DNA from: an uncultured Erysipelotrichaceae bacterium
GTDB taxonomy: Bacteria; Bacillota_I; Bacilli_A; Erysipelotrichales; Coprobacillaceae
Direction: 5' to 3'
Assembly (NCBI GenBank): GCA_937917505.1
Contig: CALDMQ010000280.1
Coordinates: forward strand, 1-8,967
DNA: 8,967 nucleotides
Both the position numbers and the translations under genes were made by a program. Positions within the stretch are counted from its first letter, which is position 1, and each line of letters begins with the position of its first letter. Below the pieces are notes generated by a model. It saw nothing but the letters and a program-made list of their open reading frames with translations. It ran no database searches and was not told the origin of the DNA. This document shows positions 1-6,001 of the stretch, piece by piece.

Positions 1-78
1 AGATAATATGTCTCTTATTGGTTCTTCATCATCAACTATCAAAATTGTCTTTTGATTTTTTTCAAATTCTTCTTCCAC
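1..78 (-). CDS. Response regulator, N-terminal receiver fragment (partial, runs off window)
   Basis: The 26 codons present encode a short acidic lead-in followed by KTILIVDDEEPIRDILS. This is the beta-1 strand and acidic Asp-Asp-Glu pocket that opens the receiver (CheY-like) domain of two-component response regulators. In that family the acidic residues bind the Mg2+ used for phosphorylation of a downstream Asp, which lies outside the window, as does any output domain, so the subfamily cannot be named. I chose the GTG at 78-76 because GGGCGGAG sits 5 nt upstream on the minus strand. An in-frame ATG at 114-112 would add 12 residues but has no ribosome-binding site. It is read in the same direction as the WYL-like stub upstream of it. 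Confidence 0.72.
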   Translation of the reverse strand, partial: MEEEFEKNQKTILIVDDEEPIRDILS

Positions 79-119
79 AAAAACTCCGCCCTTCCTTTTT
101 AGCTTTATTTTCATATATA

Positions 120-148
120 TTTATATCACAATTAGTTTGAATATACAA
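120..148 (-). promoter_or_regulatory. Putative sigma-A promoter for the response regulator
   Basis: On the minus strand TTGTAT (148-143) and TATAAA (125-120) are separated by 17 nt. The -10 matches consensus at 5 of 6 positions and the -35 at 3 of 6. The start point would fall about 35 nt before the GTG start. The region is very AT-rich, so chance matches are likely. Confidence 0.4.
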
Positions 149-163
149 GTGCTTTTTACTTTT

Positions 164-298
164 TTATTGTATAGTAAATTTTGTTTTATCTTGAATATCT
201 TTAACAGATAAAGGATGTTTTTCATCACTATATTTAATAATAATATCAATTAAAGCTATAAATTTAATATAAGAATCACTATCTTTATTTCTTCCCAT
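164..298 (-). pseudogene. Truncated WYL-type transcriptional regulator (N-terminal winged-helix stub)
   Basis: This is a 44-residue frame starting MGRNKDSDSYIKF and containing IIKYSDEKHPLSVKDIQDK. That stretch resembles the first helices of the N-terminal winged-helix DNA-binding region of WYL-domain regulators, whose typical form is LLDIL-x-TDE-x-HPLS-x-x-EI. Full-length members are roughly 300 residues. Here the frame stops at TAA right where the recognition helix should begin, and none of the three minus-strand frames down to the response regulator continues the family. I chose the ATG at 298-296 because AAGGGAG lies 9 nt upstream; longer starts in the frame either abut this site or lack one. 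It is divergent from the HIRAN/PIN pair, so it may once have controlled that pair. A genuine small DNA-binding protein remains possible. Confidence 0.5.
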
Positions 299-320
299 GA
301 TACTCATCTCCCTTGTTTTC

Positions 321-349
321 ATAATACAACAATATTGTATAGGAAACAA
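321..349 (-). promoter_or_regulatory. Possible promoter with inverted repeat upstream of the WYL-like stub
   Basis: On the minus strand TTGTTT (349-344) and TATTAT (326-321) are 17 nt apart. The interval holds an inverted repeat ATACAA-N5-TTGTAT (324-340) with CAATATTG nested inside, so a dimeric regulator could sit over the promoter. The predicted start point falls almost on the ribosome-binding site of the stub, which weakens the promoter call. The inverted repeat itself is exact. No convincing plus-strand promoter for the HIRAN gene could be picked out of the same AT-rich gap. Confidence 0.3.
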
Positions 350-426
350 TAATACATACATATATAAGACGGTATTATATTTATACATGTTTTATATTTG
401 TCTTATAACAAAGGAGGAATATGATC

Positions 427-744
427 ATGAATGTTTATATTACAATTACTGGACTTCAACATTATATTAATTACGAAGATATAAATCCAGAACAAGAGGT
501 AATTTTAAGAAAAGAACCTAATAACCAATATGATTTAGAAGCAATAGCAGTGTATATGAATGATACAATGAAGATTGGCTATATTTCTAATAGCGTTCAT
601 ACGAAAGGTAAAGGAACTTATTTTGCAGGAAGATTGTACGATAAAATACAAGACGAAACCAAAGCAAAGATTGTTGTAGTGATGCATCATCATGTGATAG
701 GCTTAGTTCAACTTAATGATGAAAAAGCTCATACAGAAATTTAA
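427..744 (+). CDS. Small single-domain HIRAN protein
   Basis: This 105-residue protein is essentially one HIRAN domain. It opens with a strand carrying ITGLQHY (residues 7-13), then EVILRKEPNNQYDLEAIAVY (24-43), the hallmark 'EPxNxYDxxAIAVY' core, followed by KIGYIS (49-54), and ends with a beta-rich stretch (81-95). In studied proteins such as eukaryotic HLTF, HIRAN binds the 3'-OH end of single-stranded DNA; in bacteria it occurs alone or joined to helicases and nucleases. The start at 427 is preferred over the ATG at 421 because AAAGGAGG (410-417) lies 9 nt from 427 but only 3 nt from 421. The gene overlaps the following PIN-like gene by 29 nt, so the two are almost certainly co-transcribed. 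Acting as a DNA-end sensor for the partner nuclease is inference. Confidence 0.82.
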   Translation: MNVYITITGLQHYINYEDINPEQEVILRKEPNNQYDLEAIAVYMNDTMKIGYISNSVHTKGKGTYFAGRLYDKIQDETKAKIVVVMHHHVIGLVQLNDEKAHTEI

Positions 745-1585
745 ACTTTATCGTTATAAAGAAATTGTTTTGGTTGATAGTGAAAATGTAGGATATCTCG
801 TTCCATCAAAAATTCCTAGTCATGTTTATGTTTATATGTTTGTTAGTGATCCTTTTGTTTTAATGAAATTACAAGATGAGCAACTTCCTAAGAATATACA
901 TTTTGAAGATATTTCTAAAATTAGAAATCAGAATTCATCGAAAGATATTATGGATTATTGTATTATGATTAAACTCACAAAGATTATTTCTTTAATTAAT
1001 CATCGTCATAAATTAATTATATGTTCGAGAGATAAAGGATATGACGCAGCAATTGATTTTTTGAAGAAAGAAAAAATAAAACATCATATTGAAAGATACT
1101 CTGGTTCGCTAGTAAATCTTTATAGTGAAAACAAAGATTTTGTTTCTATTTTAGAGAAGATGAATAACGATACACGTACTCAATTTAAAAAATATGCAAA
1201 TATTGTTTCTTTGAAGAATTCTATTTCTAAAAAACAAAAAGATATCTTTATTATCGAAAAATATATTCATGATGTTTCTTATGTATCTGTGTATATAGAA
1301 TTTGATGTTTACCAATTATCTTACAATGTTTATTTTTCGGGAAATCTTATTTGTCAAACGACACAAAAAGAAGATGCTTTGCAAATCTTTCATCAACAAG
1401 TTATAAAAATAAAAGAAAAATATGATAAATATCAAACACATGAACTATTTGTAAAAGCGACAGAATTACATATCAGACAATATATTGAAGAAGCTTATTT
1501 AAAAAAGAAATCTCTACAACAATGTTTAGTTGATCGTTTAGGAGAAAGTCATGGTCAAGAAATATATTTTCAATATACAAATTAA
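716..1585 (+). CDS. PIN/NYN-like nuclease domain protein with unrecognised C-terminal half
   Basis: This is a 289-residue protein. Residues 16-125 look like a PIN/NYN-type metal-dependent nuclease: EIVLVDSENVGYL (16-28, acidic D21 and E23), SSKDIMDYCIMIKL (74-87, D77 and D80), and LIICSRDKGYDAAIDFLKK (100-118, D106 and D110). This spacing of acidic clusters is as in the 'PIN-like' family whose first motif is D-x-ENVG. Such domains usually cut RNA, and some cut structured DNA. Residues about 160-289 show a beta-rich stretch (188-215) followed by charged helices (218-275); I do not recognise it. Starts at 716 and 719 (Met-Met) both lie inside the HIRAN gene and neither has a clear Shine-Dalgarno sequence, suggesting translational coupling. 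A terminator follows directly, so this ends a two-gene unit. The substrate is unknown. Confidence 0.68.
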   Translation: MMKKLIQKFKLYRYKEIVLVDSENVGYLVPSKIPSHVYVYMFVSDPFVLMKLQDEQLPKNIHFEDISKIRNQNSSKDIMDYCIMIKLTKIISLINHRHKLIICSRDKGYDAAIDFLKKEKIKHHIERYSGSLVNLYSENKDFVSILEKMNNDTRTQFKKYANIVSLKNSISKKQKDIFIIEKYIHDVSYVSVYIEFDVYQLSYNVYFSGNLICQTTQKEDALQIFHQQVIKIKEKYDKYQTHELFVKATELHIRQYIEEAYLKKKSLQQCLVDRLGESHGQEIYFQYTN

Positions 1586-1593
1586 TTTATTAT

Positions 1594-1627
1594 AAGACAT
1601 GAATCATTTGATTTATGTCTTTGTTTA
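1594..1627 (+). terminator. Rho-independent terminator after the HIRAN/PIN pair
   Basis: A 12-bp stem (1594-1605 with 1610-1621, AAGACATGAATC against GATTTATGTCTT, one G-U pair) encloses the 4-nt loop ATTT and runs into the T-rich TTGTTTA. It lies 8 nt past the PIN gene stop and before the PadR promoter, so it separates the two transcription units. Confidence 0.75.
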
Positions 1628-1637
1628 TATATAATTA

Positions 1638-1666
1638 TTGACATATAATACTATATAACATATAGT
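1638..1666 (+). promoter_or_regulatory. Sigma-A promoter of the padR-HAAS-DUF4097-pspC operon
   Basis: A perfect -35 TTGACA (1638-1643) and a -10 TATAGT (1661-1666, 5 of 6) are separated by exactly 17 nt. The predicted start point at about 1673 leaves a leader of only some 16 nt, containing the GAGGAG ribosome-binding site of the PadR gene. Confidence 0.8.
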
Positions 1667-1674
1667 ATTATATG
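1642..1674. promoter_or_regulatory. 33-bp perfect palindromic operator over the operon promoter
   Basis: Two perfect 15-bp arms, CATATAATACTATAT (1642-1656) and ATATAGTATTATATG (1660-1674), flank the 3-nt spacer AAC. The palindrome covers the end of the -35, all of the spacer, the -10 and the likely start point. PadR-family repressors bind such AT-rich dyads as dimers, and the next gene encodes one, so autorepression of the whole operon is the natural reading. Binding by this PadR is inferred, not shown. Confidence 0.72.
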
Positions 1675-1688
1675 AGGAGAGTGGTAGA

Positions 1689-2015
1689 ATGATATTCAAT
1701 ACAGGTGCTGCATTATTGGATGCTGTAGTGTTATCTGTTGTATCAAGAGAAGTCCATGGAACATATGGTTACAAAATTACACATGATGTTCAAGAAGTCA
1801 TTAGTGTAAGCGAATCAACACTTTATCCTGTGTTAAGACGATTATTGAAAGATGGTTGTTTAGAAACATATGATCAAGAATACCAAGGAAGAAATCGTCG
1901 TTATTATCAAATTACAAATGCAGGAATTGTGCAATTAAACATGTATAAACAAGAGTGGTATGAGTATACTGCTAAAATTAATAAATTATTTGTTGGGGGA
2001 AATGAAAATGGATAA
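1689..2015 (+). CDS. PadR family transcriptional repressor
   Basis: This 108-residue protein has the PadR winged-helix fold: helix 1 at about 6-20, GYKITHDVQ (27-35), the recognition-helix region SVSESTLYPVLRRLLKDG (39-56), and the wing CLETYDQEYQGRNRRYYQIT (57-76). A short C-terminal helix (about 77-100) would dimerise. The length matches the short PadR subfamily that lacks a ligand-binding C-terminal domain. It is the first gene of a four-gene operon with a HAAS/DUF1700 membrane protein, DUF4097 and PspC, an arrangement typical of membrane-stress modules in Bacillota. It probably represses its own operon through the palindrome at 1642-1674. The start is supported by GAGGAG 9 nt upstream. 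Its 3' end overlaps the next gene by 8 nt. Confidence 0.93.
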   Translation: MIFNTGAALLDAVVLSVVSREVHGTYGYKITHDVQEVISVSESTLYPVLRRLLKDGCLETYDQEYQGRNRRYYQITNAGIVQLNMYKQEWYEYTAKINKLFVGGNENG

Positions 2016-2751
2016 GAATAAATTTATGAAAGAACTCGAGTTTCTCCTTTTAGATATTAGTGAAGAAGATAGAAAAGAAGCTTTAGAGTTTTATGAGAAC
2101 TACTTTACAGAAGCGGGTGAAGATAATGAATCAAAAATTATTAAAGAATTAGGAGAACCTAGTCGTGTTGCAGCAATGATCAAAGCTGGATTAAAAGGAA
2201 ATTTTGATGAACATATTGAAGTAGGAAATCAAGGATTTTCTAATGATGATTTTAAATATCAATATGAAATCAAAGAGGTGAAGCAAAAAGAAAAAACAAA
2301 GACTTTTGATTTTGATCATATAACATCAACTTGGAAAGAGAAATGGCAGGCAATGGAATCAAGAGATAAACTTATTTTATTTGTATTACTTATTTTATGT
2401 GTTGTACCATTGTCATTTCCAATATTAGGTGTATTCACAGGTCTTTTTAGTTTTGGATTTGCGATAACATTATCATTAGCTATATTCTTCTTTGGATTTT
2501 GGATTATTACATTTATACTTTATTGTATTGCAATTGTATTGATTGTTATAGGGGTATTACAGCTTTTTACTGTACCAGGTGCAGGATTAATTTGTATGGG
2601 TATTGGATGTATAGCTATTGGATTTGCTAAAATCTTTGGTAAAATTGCATCGTGGTTTTTTAAATCTTTTATCCCATCAATCATAGATGGTATATCATCA
2701 ATGTTTAATAAAATATTTGGTAAAGAGGTAAGCTATGAAAACAAGGTATAA
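2008..2751 (+). CDS. HAAS/DUF1700 family membrane protein
   Basis: This 247-residue protein begins with a cytoplasmic helical HAAS domain (residues 1-65) with the family pattern FMKELEFLLLDISEEDRKEA, then FYENYFTEAGED and IIKELGEPSRVAAMI. A charged linker (70-120) is followed by three to four membrane segments between about 121 and 210, a glycine-rich LICMGIGCIAIGF turn, and an amphipathic tail (211-247). HAAS/DUF1700 proteins are encoded beside PadR regulators and are thought to relay membrane state to them; the mechanism is not established. The start at 2008 is chosen because GGGGGA (1995-2000) lies 7 nt upstream. ATG at 2002 is too close to that site, and the frame's longer extension to 1960 lies inside padR and matches nothing in the family. 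It overlaps padR by 8 nt and the next gene by 17 nt. Confidence 0.87.
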   Translation: MDKNKFMKELEFLLLDISEEDRKEALEFYENYFTEAGEDNESKIIKELGEPSRVAAMIKAGLKGNFDEHIEVGNQGFSNDDFKYQYEIKEVKQKEKTKTFDFDHITSTWKEKWQAMESRDKLILFVLLILCVVPLSFPILGVFTGLFSFGFAITLSLAIFFFGFWIITFILYCIAIVLIVIGVLQLFTVPGAGLICMGIGCIAIGFAKIFGKIASWFFKSFIPSIIDGISSMFNKIFGKEVSYENKV

Positions 2752-3475
2752 AGTTTTAATCAGTTTTCTACTAGGAATATGCTTTATTTCTATTGGTATA
2801 CATTTAGGTGGAGGTCAAGAGTTAGATGAATTGTCTTGGTTTCAAGATATTGATTTAAGATGGAATGCTCAAAGAATACATGATCAAGAACATGTCTTTG
2901 AAAATATCCGAGAATTAGAACTTGATTTATCACATGCAAATGTTCAAATACACGAAGATAACTCACATCACCAACAAATTAAAGTCGTTGCACGTCATTT
3001 GTATGAAACTTTTGAAATGAAACAGGAACATGATACATTAAAAATAGAACAAGCACATTCCCTTTTTAAAAAGTATAATGAAGGAAGTACACAAATTGAT
3101 ATTTATATTCCTAGTGGGTATGTTTTTGATGAAGTTGACATTGATGCAGTTTCAGGTCATAATGTGATAAGAAATATCAATACACATATAATGAATTTAG
3201 ATGCTTCTATGGGGAAGATTGATATTCAAAACTTAAAATGTATGCGTGAATTGAAAGTTGATGGTGCATTGGGTAAAGTAAATATTAATTTGATAGGAAA
3301 TGAAGATGACTTTGATTATCAAGTGAGTACATTTTTAGGAAGTCTTTCTATAGGTGATGAACATTATGTAGGATTGTCTAGTCATAAATCATTACAAAAT
3401 CATGCAAAGTTTATTGATATAGATAGTTTTGCAGGAAAAATAAAGATAACAATGGAGGAAAATAGTTATGTCTAA
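2735..3475 (+). CDS. Membrane-anchored DUF4097 (toastrack-like) beta-repeat protein
   Basis: This 246-residue protein has an N-terminal hydrophobic segment (residues 6-24) with a basic MKTRYK start, fitting a signal anchor. There is no lipobox and no clear signal-peptidase site. From about residue 55 on it is a series of short beta strands: LELDLSHANVQIHED, QIDIYIPSGYVFDEVDID, MNLDASMGKIDIQNL, LKVDGALGKVNINLIG, LGSLSIGD and FAGKIKITMEE. The repeated 'D-A-x-x-G-x-I-x-I' pattern is the DUF4097 or toastrack-type repeat also seen in envelope-stress proteins of the Lia kind. It is probably exposed outside the membrane and may sense envelope damage or cap the HAAS/PspC partners; this is inference. 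GAGG (2725-2728) lies 6 nt before the start. It overlaps the preceding gene by 17 nt and the following one by 8 nt. Confidence 0.8.
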   Translation: MKTRYKVLISFLLGICFISIGIHLGGGQELDELSWFQDIDLRWNAQRIHDQEHVFENIRELELDLSHANVQIHEDNSHHQQIKVVARHLYETFEMKQEHDTLKIEQAHSLFKKYNEGSTQIDIYIPSGYVFDEVDIDAVSGHNVIRNINTHIMNLDASMGKIDIQNLKCMRELKVDGALGKVNINLIGNEDDFDYQVSTFLGSLSIGDEHYVGLSSHKSLQNHAKFIDIDSFAGKIKITMEENSYV

Positions 3476-3659
3476 AAGATTATATAGATCAAAAAGAGAA
3501 TCAATGATATGTGGAGTATGTGGAGGTATTGCAGAATATTTTGATGTAGATCCTACGCTTATTCGATTAGGAGCAGTTGTTTTAATCTTTGGTTGGGGTT
3601 CTGGCTTACTTGCTTATCTCGTTGCAGCAATCATTATCCCAAAAAATCCATATCAATAA
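3468..3659 (+). CDS. pspC: PspC domain protein (minimal)
   Basis: At 63 residues this is a bare PspC domain. It has the amphipathic N-terminus RLYRSKRESMICGVCGGIAE (4-23), the following EYFDVDPTLIRL (23-34) and a single membrane segment (about 35-57) ending IIIPKNP. PspC domains belong to phage-shock and Lia-type envelope-stress systems and act at the cytoplasmic membrane. The two cysteines (15 and 18) fall in the usual GVCGG motif. GGAGG (3454-3458) precedes the ATG by 9 nt. The gene overlaps DUF4097 by 8 nt and is the last of the operon, directly followed by a strong terminator. Its likely task is to work with the HAAS and DUF4097 proteins in sensing or stabilising the membrane. Confidence 0.94.
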   Translation: MSKRLYRSKRESMICGVCGGIAEYFDVDPTLIRLGAVVLIFGWGSGLLAYLVAAIIIPKNPYQ

Positions 3660-3661
3660 AA

Positions 3662-3694
3662 AACTGGAGAAACAAAAATCTCCAGTTATTTTTT
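3662..3694. terminator. Bidirectional rho-independent terminator between convergent units
   Basis: A perfect 9-bp stem AACTGGAGA/TCTCCAGTT (3662-3670 and 3679-3687) has an 8-nt loop AACAAAAA. On the plus strand it is followed by ATTTTTT. Read on the minus strand the same hairpin is followed by TTTTTATTG, so it can end both the pspC operon and the convergent lipid kinase gene. Confidence 0.9.
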
Positions 3695-3702
3695 AAATAG
3701 TA

Positions 3703-4590
3703 TTAAGGAATGATAATGTTAATAGCTTGATGAACAACACTTACTTCAATAGGAAAGGTCGTTCCTTCTTCACCATCAATATCATAAATAATATCTTTGT
3801 CACACTCAATACATATCTTTTGTGCTTGTAAATAATGCACAAAAGGACTATTTAAATGATTATTTAACGTATAGTCTTTTAAAATAGAAATCATATCAGT
3901 TGTAGAACATTTTTTGATAATTAGTAAATCTAATTCACCATCTTGAATATTTGCTTGTGGTGTAATACCTTTAAAACCACCAACCTGAGATGTGTTTGTA
4001 ATCATAAACAAACGAGCATCTTCTTCAAATTCTTCGTTTTCAGTTTTAACTTTTAAATGTAAATTCGTTGCAAGTTGAGAAGGAAGTTGTCTGATGCCAT
4101 TGACATAATAAGCTAAAGGACCAAAATGTTCTTTCTCAGCTTTAGAAACTTGAAAACTAATATCGCTAAACATACCACCAGCAATAACATTGGCAAAATA
4201 TTGATTATTGACTTTTCCAATATCTACAGAAATCTGTTTTTGATTTTGAATCATACGAATAAATTGTCTTGTTTCTGTAGGCAAGTGTAAATGTGTCGCA
4301 AAGTCATTAACAGTCCCACCAGGTAAAATAGCTAAAGGTATTTGTAATTTCTTTTCTACAAAACCATGAATAATTTCATTAACAGTCCCATCACCACCGA
4401 CACTTACCACAAAATCATACTGGCTATCTTGAATATCTAAACAACGATGATAAGCATCATTTTTTTGTGTATAAAACACATCTACCTGATTCACAATGTC
4501 TTTTAAAATCATTTTTCCAATAATCTTATCAAGTTTCTTTTGAACAGTTCTCGTTCCTGAAGTGGGATTGATAATAAATAAACATTTCAT
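3703..4590 (-). CDS. Diacylglycerol kinase family lipid kinase (DgkB/YegS/BmrU type)
   Basis: This 295-residue cytosolic ATP-dependent lipid kinase shows all family landmarks: FIINPTSGT (5-13), the nucleotide-binding VVSVGGDGTVNEIIHG (61-76), LAILPGGTVNDFA (86-98), IAGGMFSDISF (136-146), QDGELDLLII (216-225) and the late YDIDGE (269-274), which holds the presumed catalytic aspartate. Soluble members such as DgkB recycle diacylglycerol into phosphatidic acid in Gram-positive phospholipid and lipoteichoic acid turnover, while YegS-type members accept other lipids, so the substrate is not fixed by sequence alone. The length is normal. AAGGACG lies close upstream of the ATG. It sits 54 nt downstream of the broken pepT on the same strand and probably has its own extended -10 promoter. 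It ends at the shared bidirectional terminator. Confidence 0.93.
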   Translation of the reverse strand: MKCLFIINPTSGTRTVQKKLDKIIGKMILKDIVNQVDVFYTQKNDAYHRCLDIQDSQYDFVVSVGGDGTVNEIIHGFVEKKLQIPLAILPGGTVNDFATHLHLPTETRQFIRMIQNQKQISVDIGKVNNQYFANVIAGGMFSDISFQVSKAEKEHFGPLAYYVNGIRQLPSQLATNLHLKVKTENEEFEEDARLFMITNTSQVGGFKGITPQANIQDGELDLLIIKKCSTTDMISILKDYTLNNHLNSPFVHYLQAQKICIECDKDIIYDIDGEEGTTFPIEVSVVHQAINIIIP

Positions 4591-4610
4591 CTCATCACGT
4601 CCTTTTTCTC

Positions 4611-4619
4611 ATTGTACCA
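4611..4619 (-). promoter_or_regulatory. Putative extended -10 promoter for the lipid kinase gene
   Basis: On the minus strand TGGTACAAT (4619-4611) is an extended -10 (TGn plus TACAAT, 5 of 6). It has only a weak -35 17 nt further upstream. It lies just past the pepT terminator-like hairpin and would give a leader of about 14 nt, so the kinase may be transcribed independently of pepT. Confidence 0.45.
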
Positions 4620-4628
4620 CAATTACAT

Positions 4629-4646
4629 AAAAAAAGAAGTCTTCTT
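4629..4646 (-). terminator. Weak terminator-like hairpin at the pepT stop
   Basis: On the minus strand AAGAAGACTTCTT (4646-4634), a 5 to 6 bp dyad overlapping the pepT stop codon, runs into seven Ts. The stem is short, but upstream AAAGAAG could pair with the same CTTCTTT to form a longer alternative. Partial read-through into the lipid kinase gene is plausible. Confidence 0.4.
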
Positions 4647-5873
4647 AAAAAGGAAGATCTTCTTTGCTATAAACATTATTTCTAATTAATCTTAATAATA
4701 ATTCTACACTTTTCTTCATCATTGTAATTGAAACAAATTCATAAGGACCATGGAAGTTGAAACCACCAGTTCCAAGGTTAGGACAAGGAAGTCCCATGAA
4801 TGAAAGACGAGCACCATCAGTACCACCACGAATAGGAGAAATATTAGCTTCAATACCCACATCATTCATAGCAATTTCTACTTGTTCTACAATATGAGGT
4901 GTTTCTTTGATAATTTCAGACATATTTAAATACTGTTCTTTCATAGTTACTTCAACTAACTCATCACCATAACGACTATTCAAATAAGCTTGAATACGTT
5001 TGAAGTCGTTCAATTGTTCTTTTAATTTTGTAAAATCATGTTCTCTAAATGCGCCTTTTCACATTCGCCTTGCATATGTGTTAAATGATGAAATCCTTCT
5101 CTATCTTCAGTATGCTCAGGAACTTGACATACAGGTAATAAACAATCGAATTCTATAGCTACTTGACTAGCGTTGATCATCTTGTTTTTTGCACTTCCTG
5201 GATGAATTGATTTTCCTTTGACATGAACATCAACTTGATAAGCATTGAAGTTTTCAAAAGATAATTCACCAACTGGTCCACCATCCACTGTATAAGCATA
5301 ATCAGCATCAAATTTTTTTACATTGAAGTTTTCAGTTCCACGTCCAACTTCTTCATCAGGAGTAAACGCAATACGAATGTCATTATGCTTAAACTCAGGA
5401 TGTTTGTATAAATACTCAGCCATGCTCATGATGATTGTAATTCCAGCTTTATCATCAGCCCCAAGTAAAGTTGTTCCATCTGTTGTGATTAAATCATGCC
5501 CAACTAGATTTGTTAAATCAGGGAATTCTTGAGGATCTAAGAACATATCTTTTTCTTCATTTAAGGTAATACGTTGTCCATCGTAATCTCTGACTAATTG
5601 TGGTTTAATGTTTTTTCCACTTGCATCTGGTGATGTATCCATATGAGCAATAAACCCAATGACATCTCCTTGATGATTGTTGTTAGATGGAATTGTTCCA
5701 TAAACAATACCATATTCATCCATATGAACACCTTCAAGACCTAAGATTTTCATTTCTTCAACAAGAAACTCACCTAATTCTTTTTGTTTCATAGTTGAAG
5801 GTGCAGTTGTTGAATAGGGATCAGATTGTGTATCAAAACTTACATATTTTAAAAACCTATTTTCTATTTTCAT
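4645..5873 (-). pseudogene. pepT: Peptidase T (tripeptide aminopeptidase), broken by an internal frameshift
   Basis: Two minus-strand frames make one PepT, an M20-type di-zinc enzyme that removes N-terminal residues from tripeptides in the cytosol. The upstream frame (5873-5022) holds FIAHMDTSPDASG, TLLGADDKAG, FTPDEEVGRGTE, YTVDGGP and HPGSAKNKM, and stops shortly after EKAHLE. The downstream frame (to 4645) resumes with REHDF and carries PIRGGTDGARLSFMGLPCPN and FNFHG, whose His is the family's last metal ligand. Homologues read LEYIIRDHD at the join, so about 13 nt are missing near 5043-5048. Restoring them gives roughly 413 residues, close to the usual 408-410. Neither piece has all metal ligands, so activity is unlikely unless both are made and assemble. 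GAGG 6 nt before the ATG and a good promoter support the start. Confidence 0.85.
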
Positions 5874-5908
5874 AATAAGCCTCGCTTTCTTATTTTACTA
5901 TTACATTT

Positions 5909-5937
5909 ATTATATCAATTATAGTCATTGTCCTCAA
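5909..5937 (-). promoter_or_regulatory. Sigma-A promoter of pepT
   Basis: On the minus strand TTGAGG (5937-5932) and a perfect TATAAT (5914-5909) are separated by 17 nt, about 36 nt before the pepT ATG. It is back-to-back with the rnhA promoter, their -35 boxes lying 17 nt apart. Confidence 0.75.
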
Positions 5938-5954
5938 TAGAATTCTCTTTAGAC

Positions 5955-5983
5955 TAGACAAAAAGCAAAAAACTCATTATGAT
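5955..5983 (+). promoter_or_regulatory. Sigma-A promoter of the rnhA-exonuclease pair
   Basis: TAGACA (5955-5960, 5 of 6) and TATGAT (5978-5983, 5 of 6) are 17 nt apart. The predicted start point lies just upstream of the GGAGG ribosome-binding site at 5990-5994. Confidence 0.65.
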
Positions 5984-6001
5984 GTAAGCGGAGGTTTTAT
6001 C

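Noticed and set aside
1..420. Mobile-element boundary in the AT-rich left edge
   Set aside because: No transposase, terminal inverted repeats, target duplication or tRNA-derived attachment sequence could be found; base composition alone is not enough.
716..744. Programmed -1 frameshift fusing HIRAN and the PIN-like protein
   Set aside because: The nuclease frame is +1, not -1, relative to HIRAN, and no slippery heptamer or downstream stem was found; simple overlap with coupling explains it better.
5011..5013. TTG as an independent start making the C-terminal PepT piece a separate gene
   Set aside because: The frame upstream of the TTG keeps reading PepT-like residues (REHDF and beyond), so the piece is the continuation of a broken gene and not a new one.
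5323..5532. A 69-codon plus-strand open frame opposite pepT
   Set aside because: Antisense to the strongly conserved metal-binding part of PepT; no ribosome-binding site or domain.
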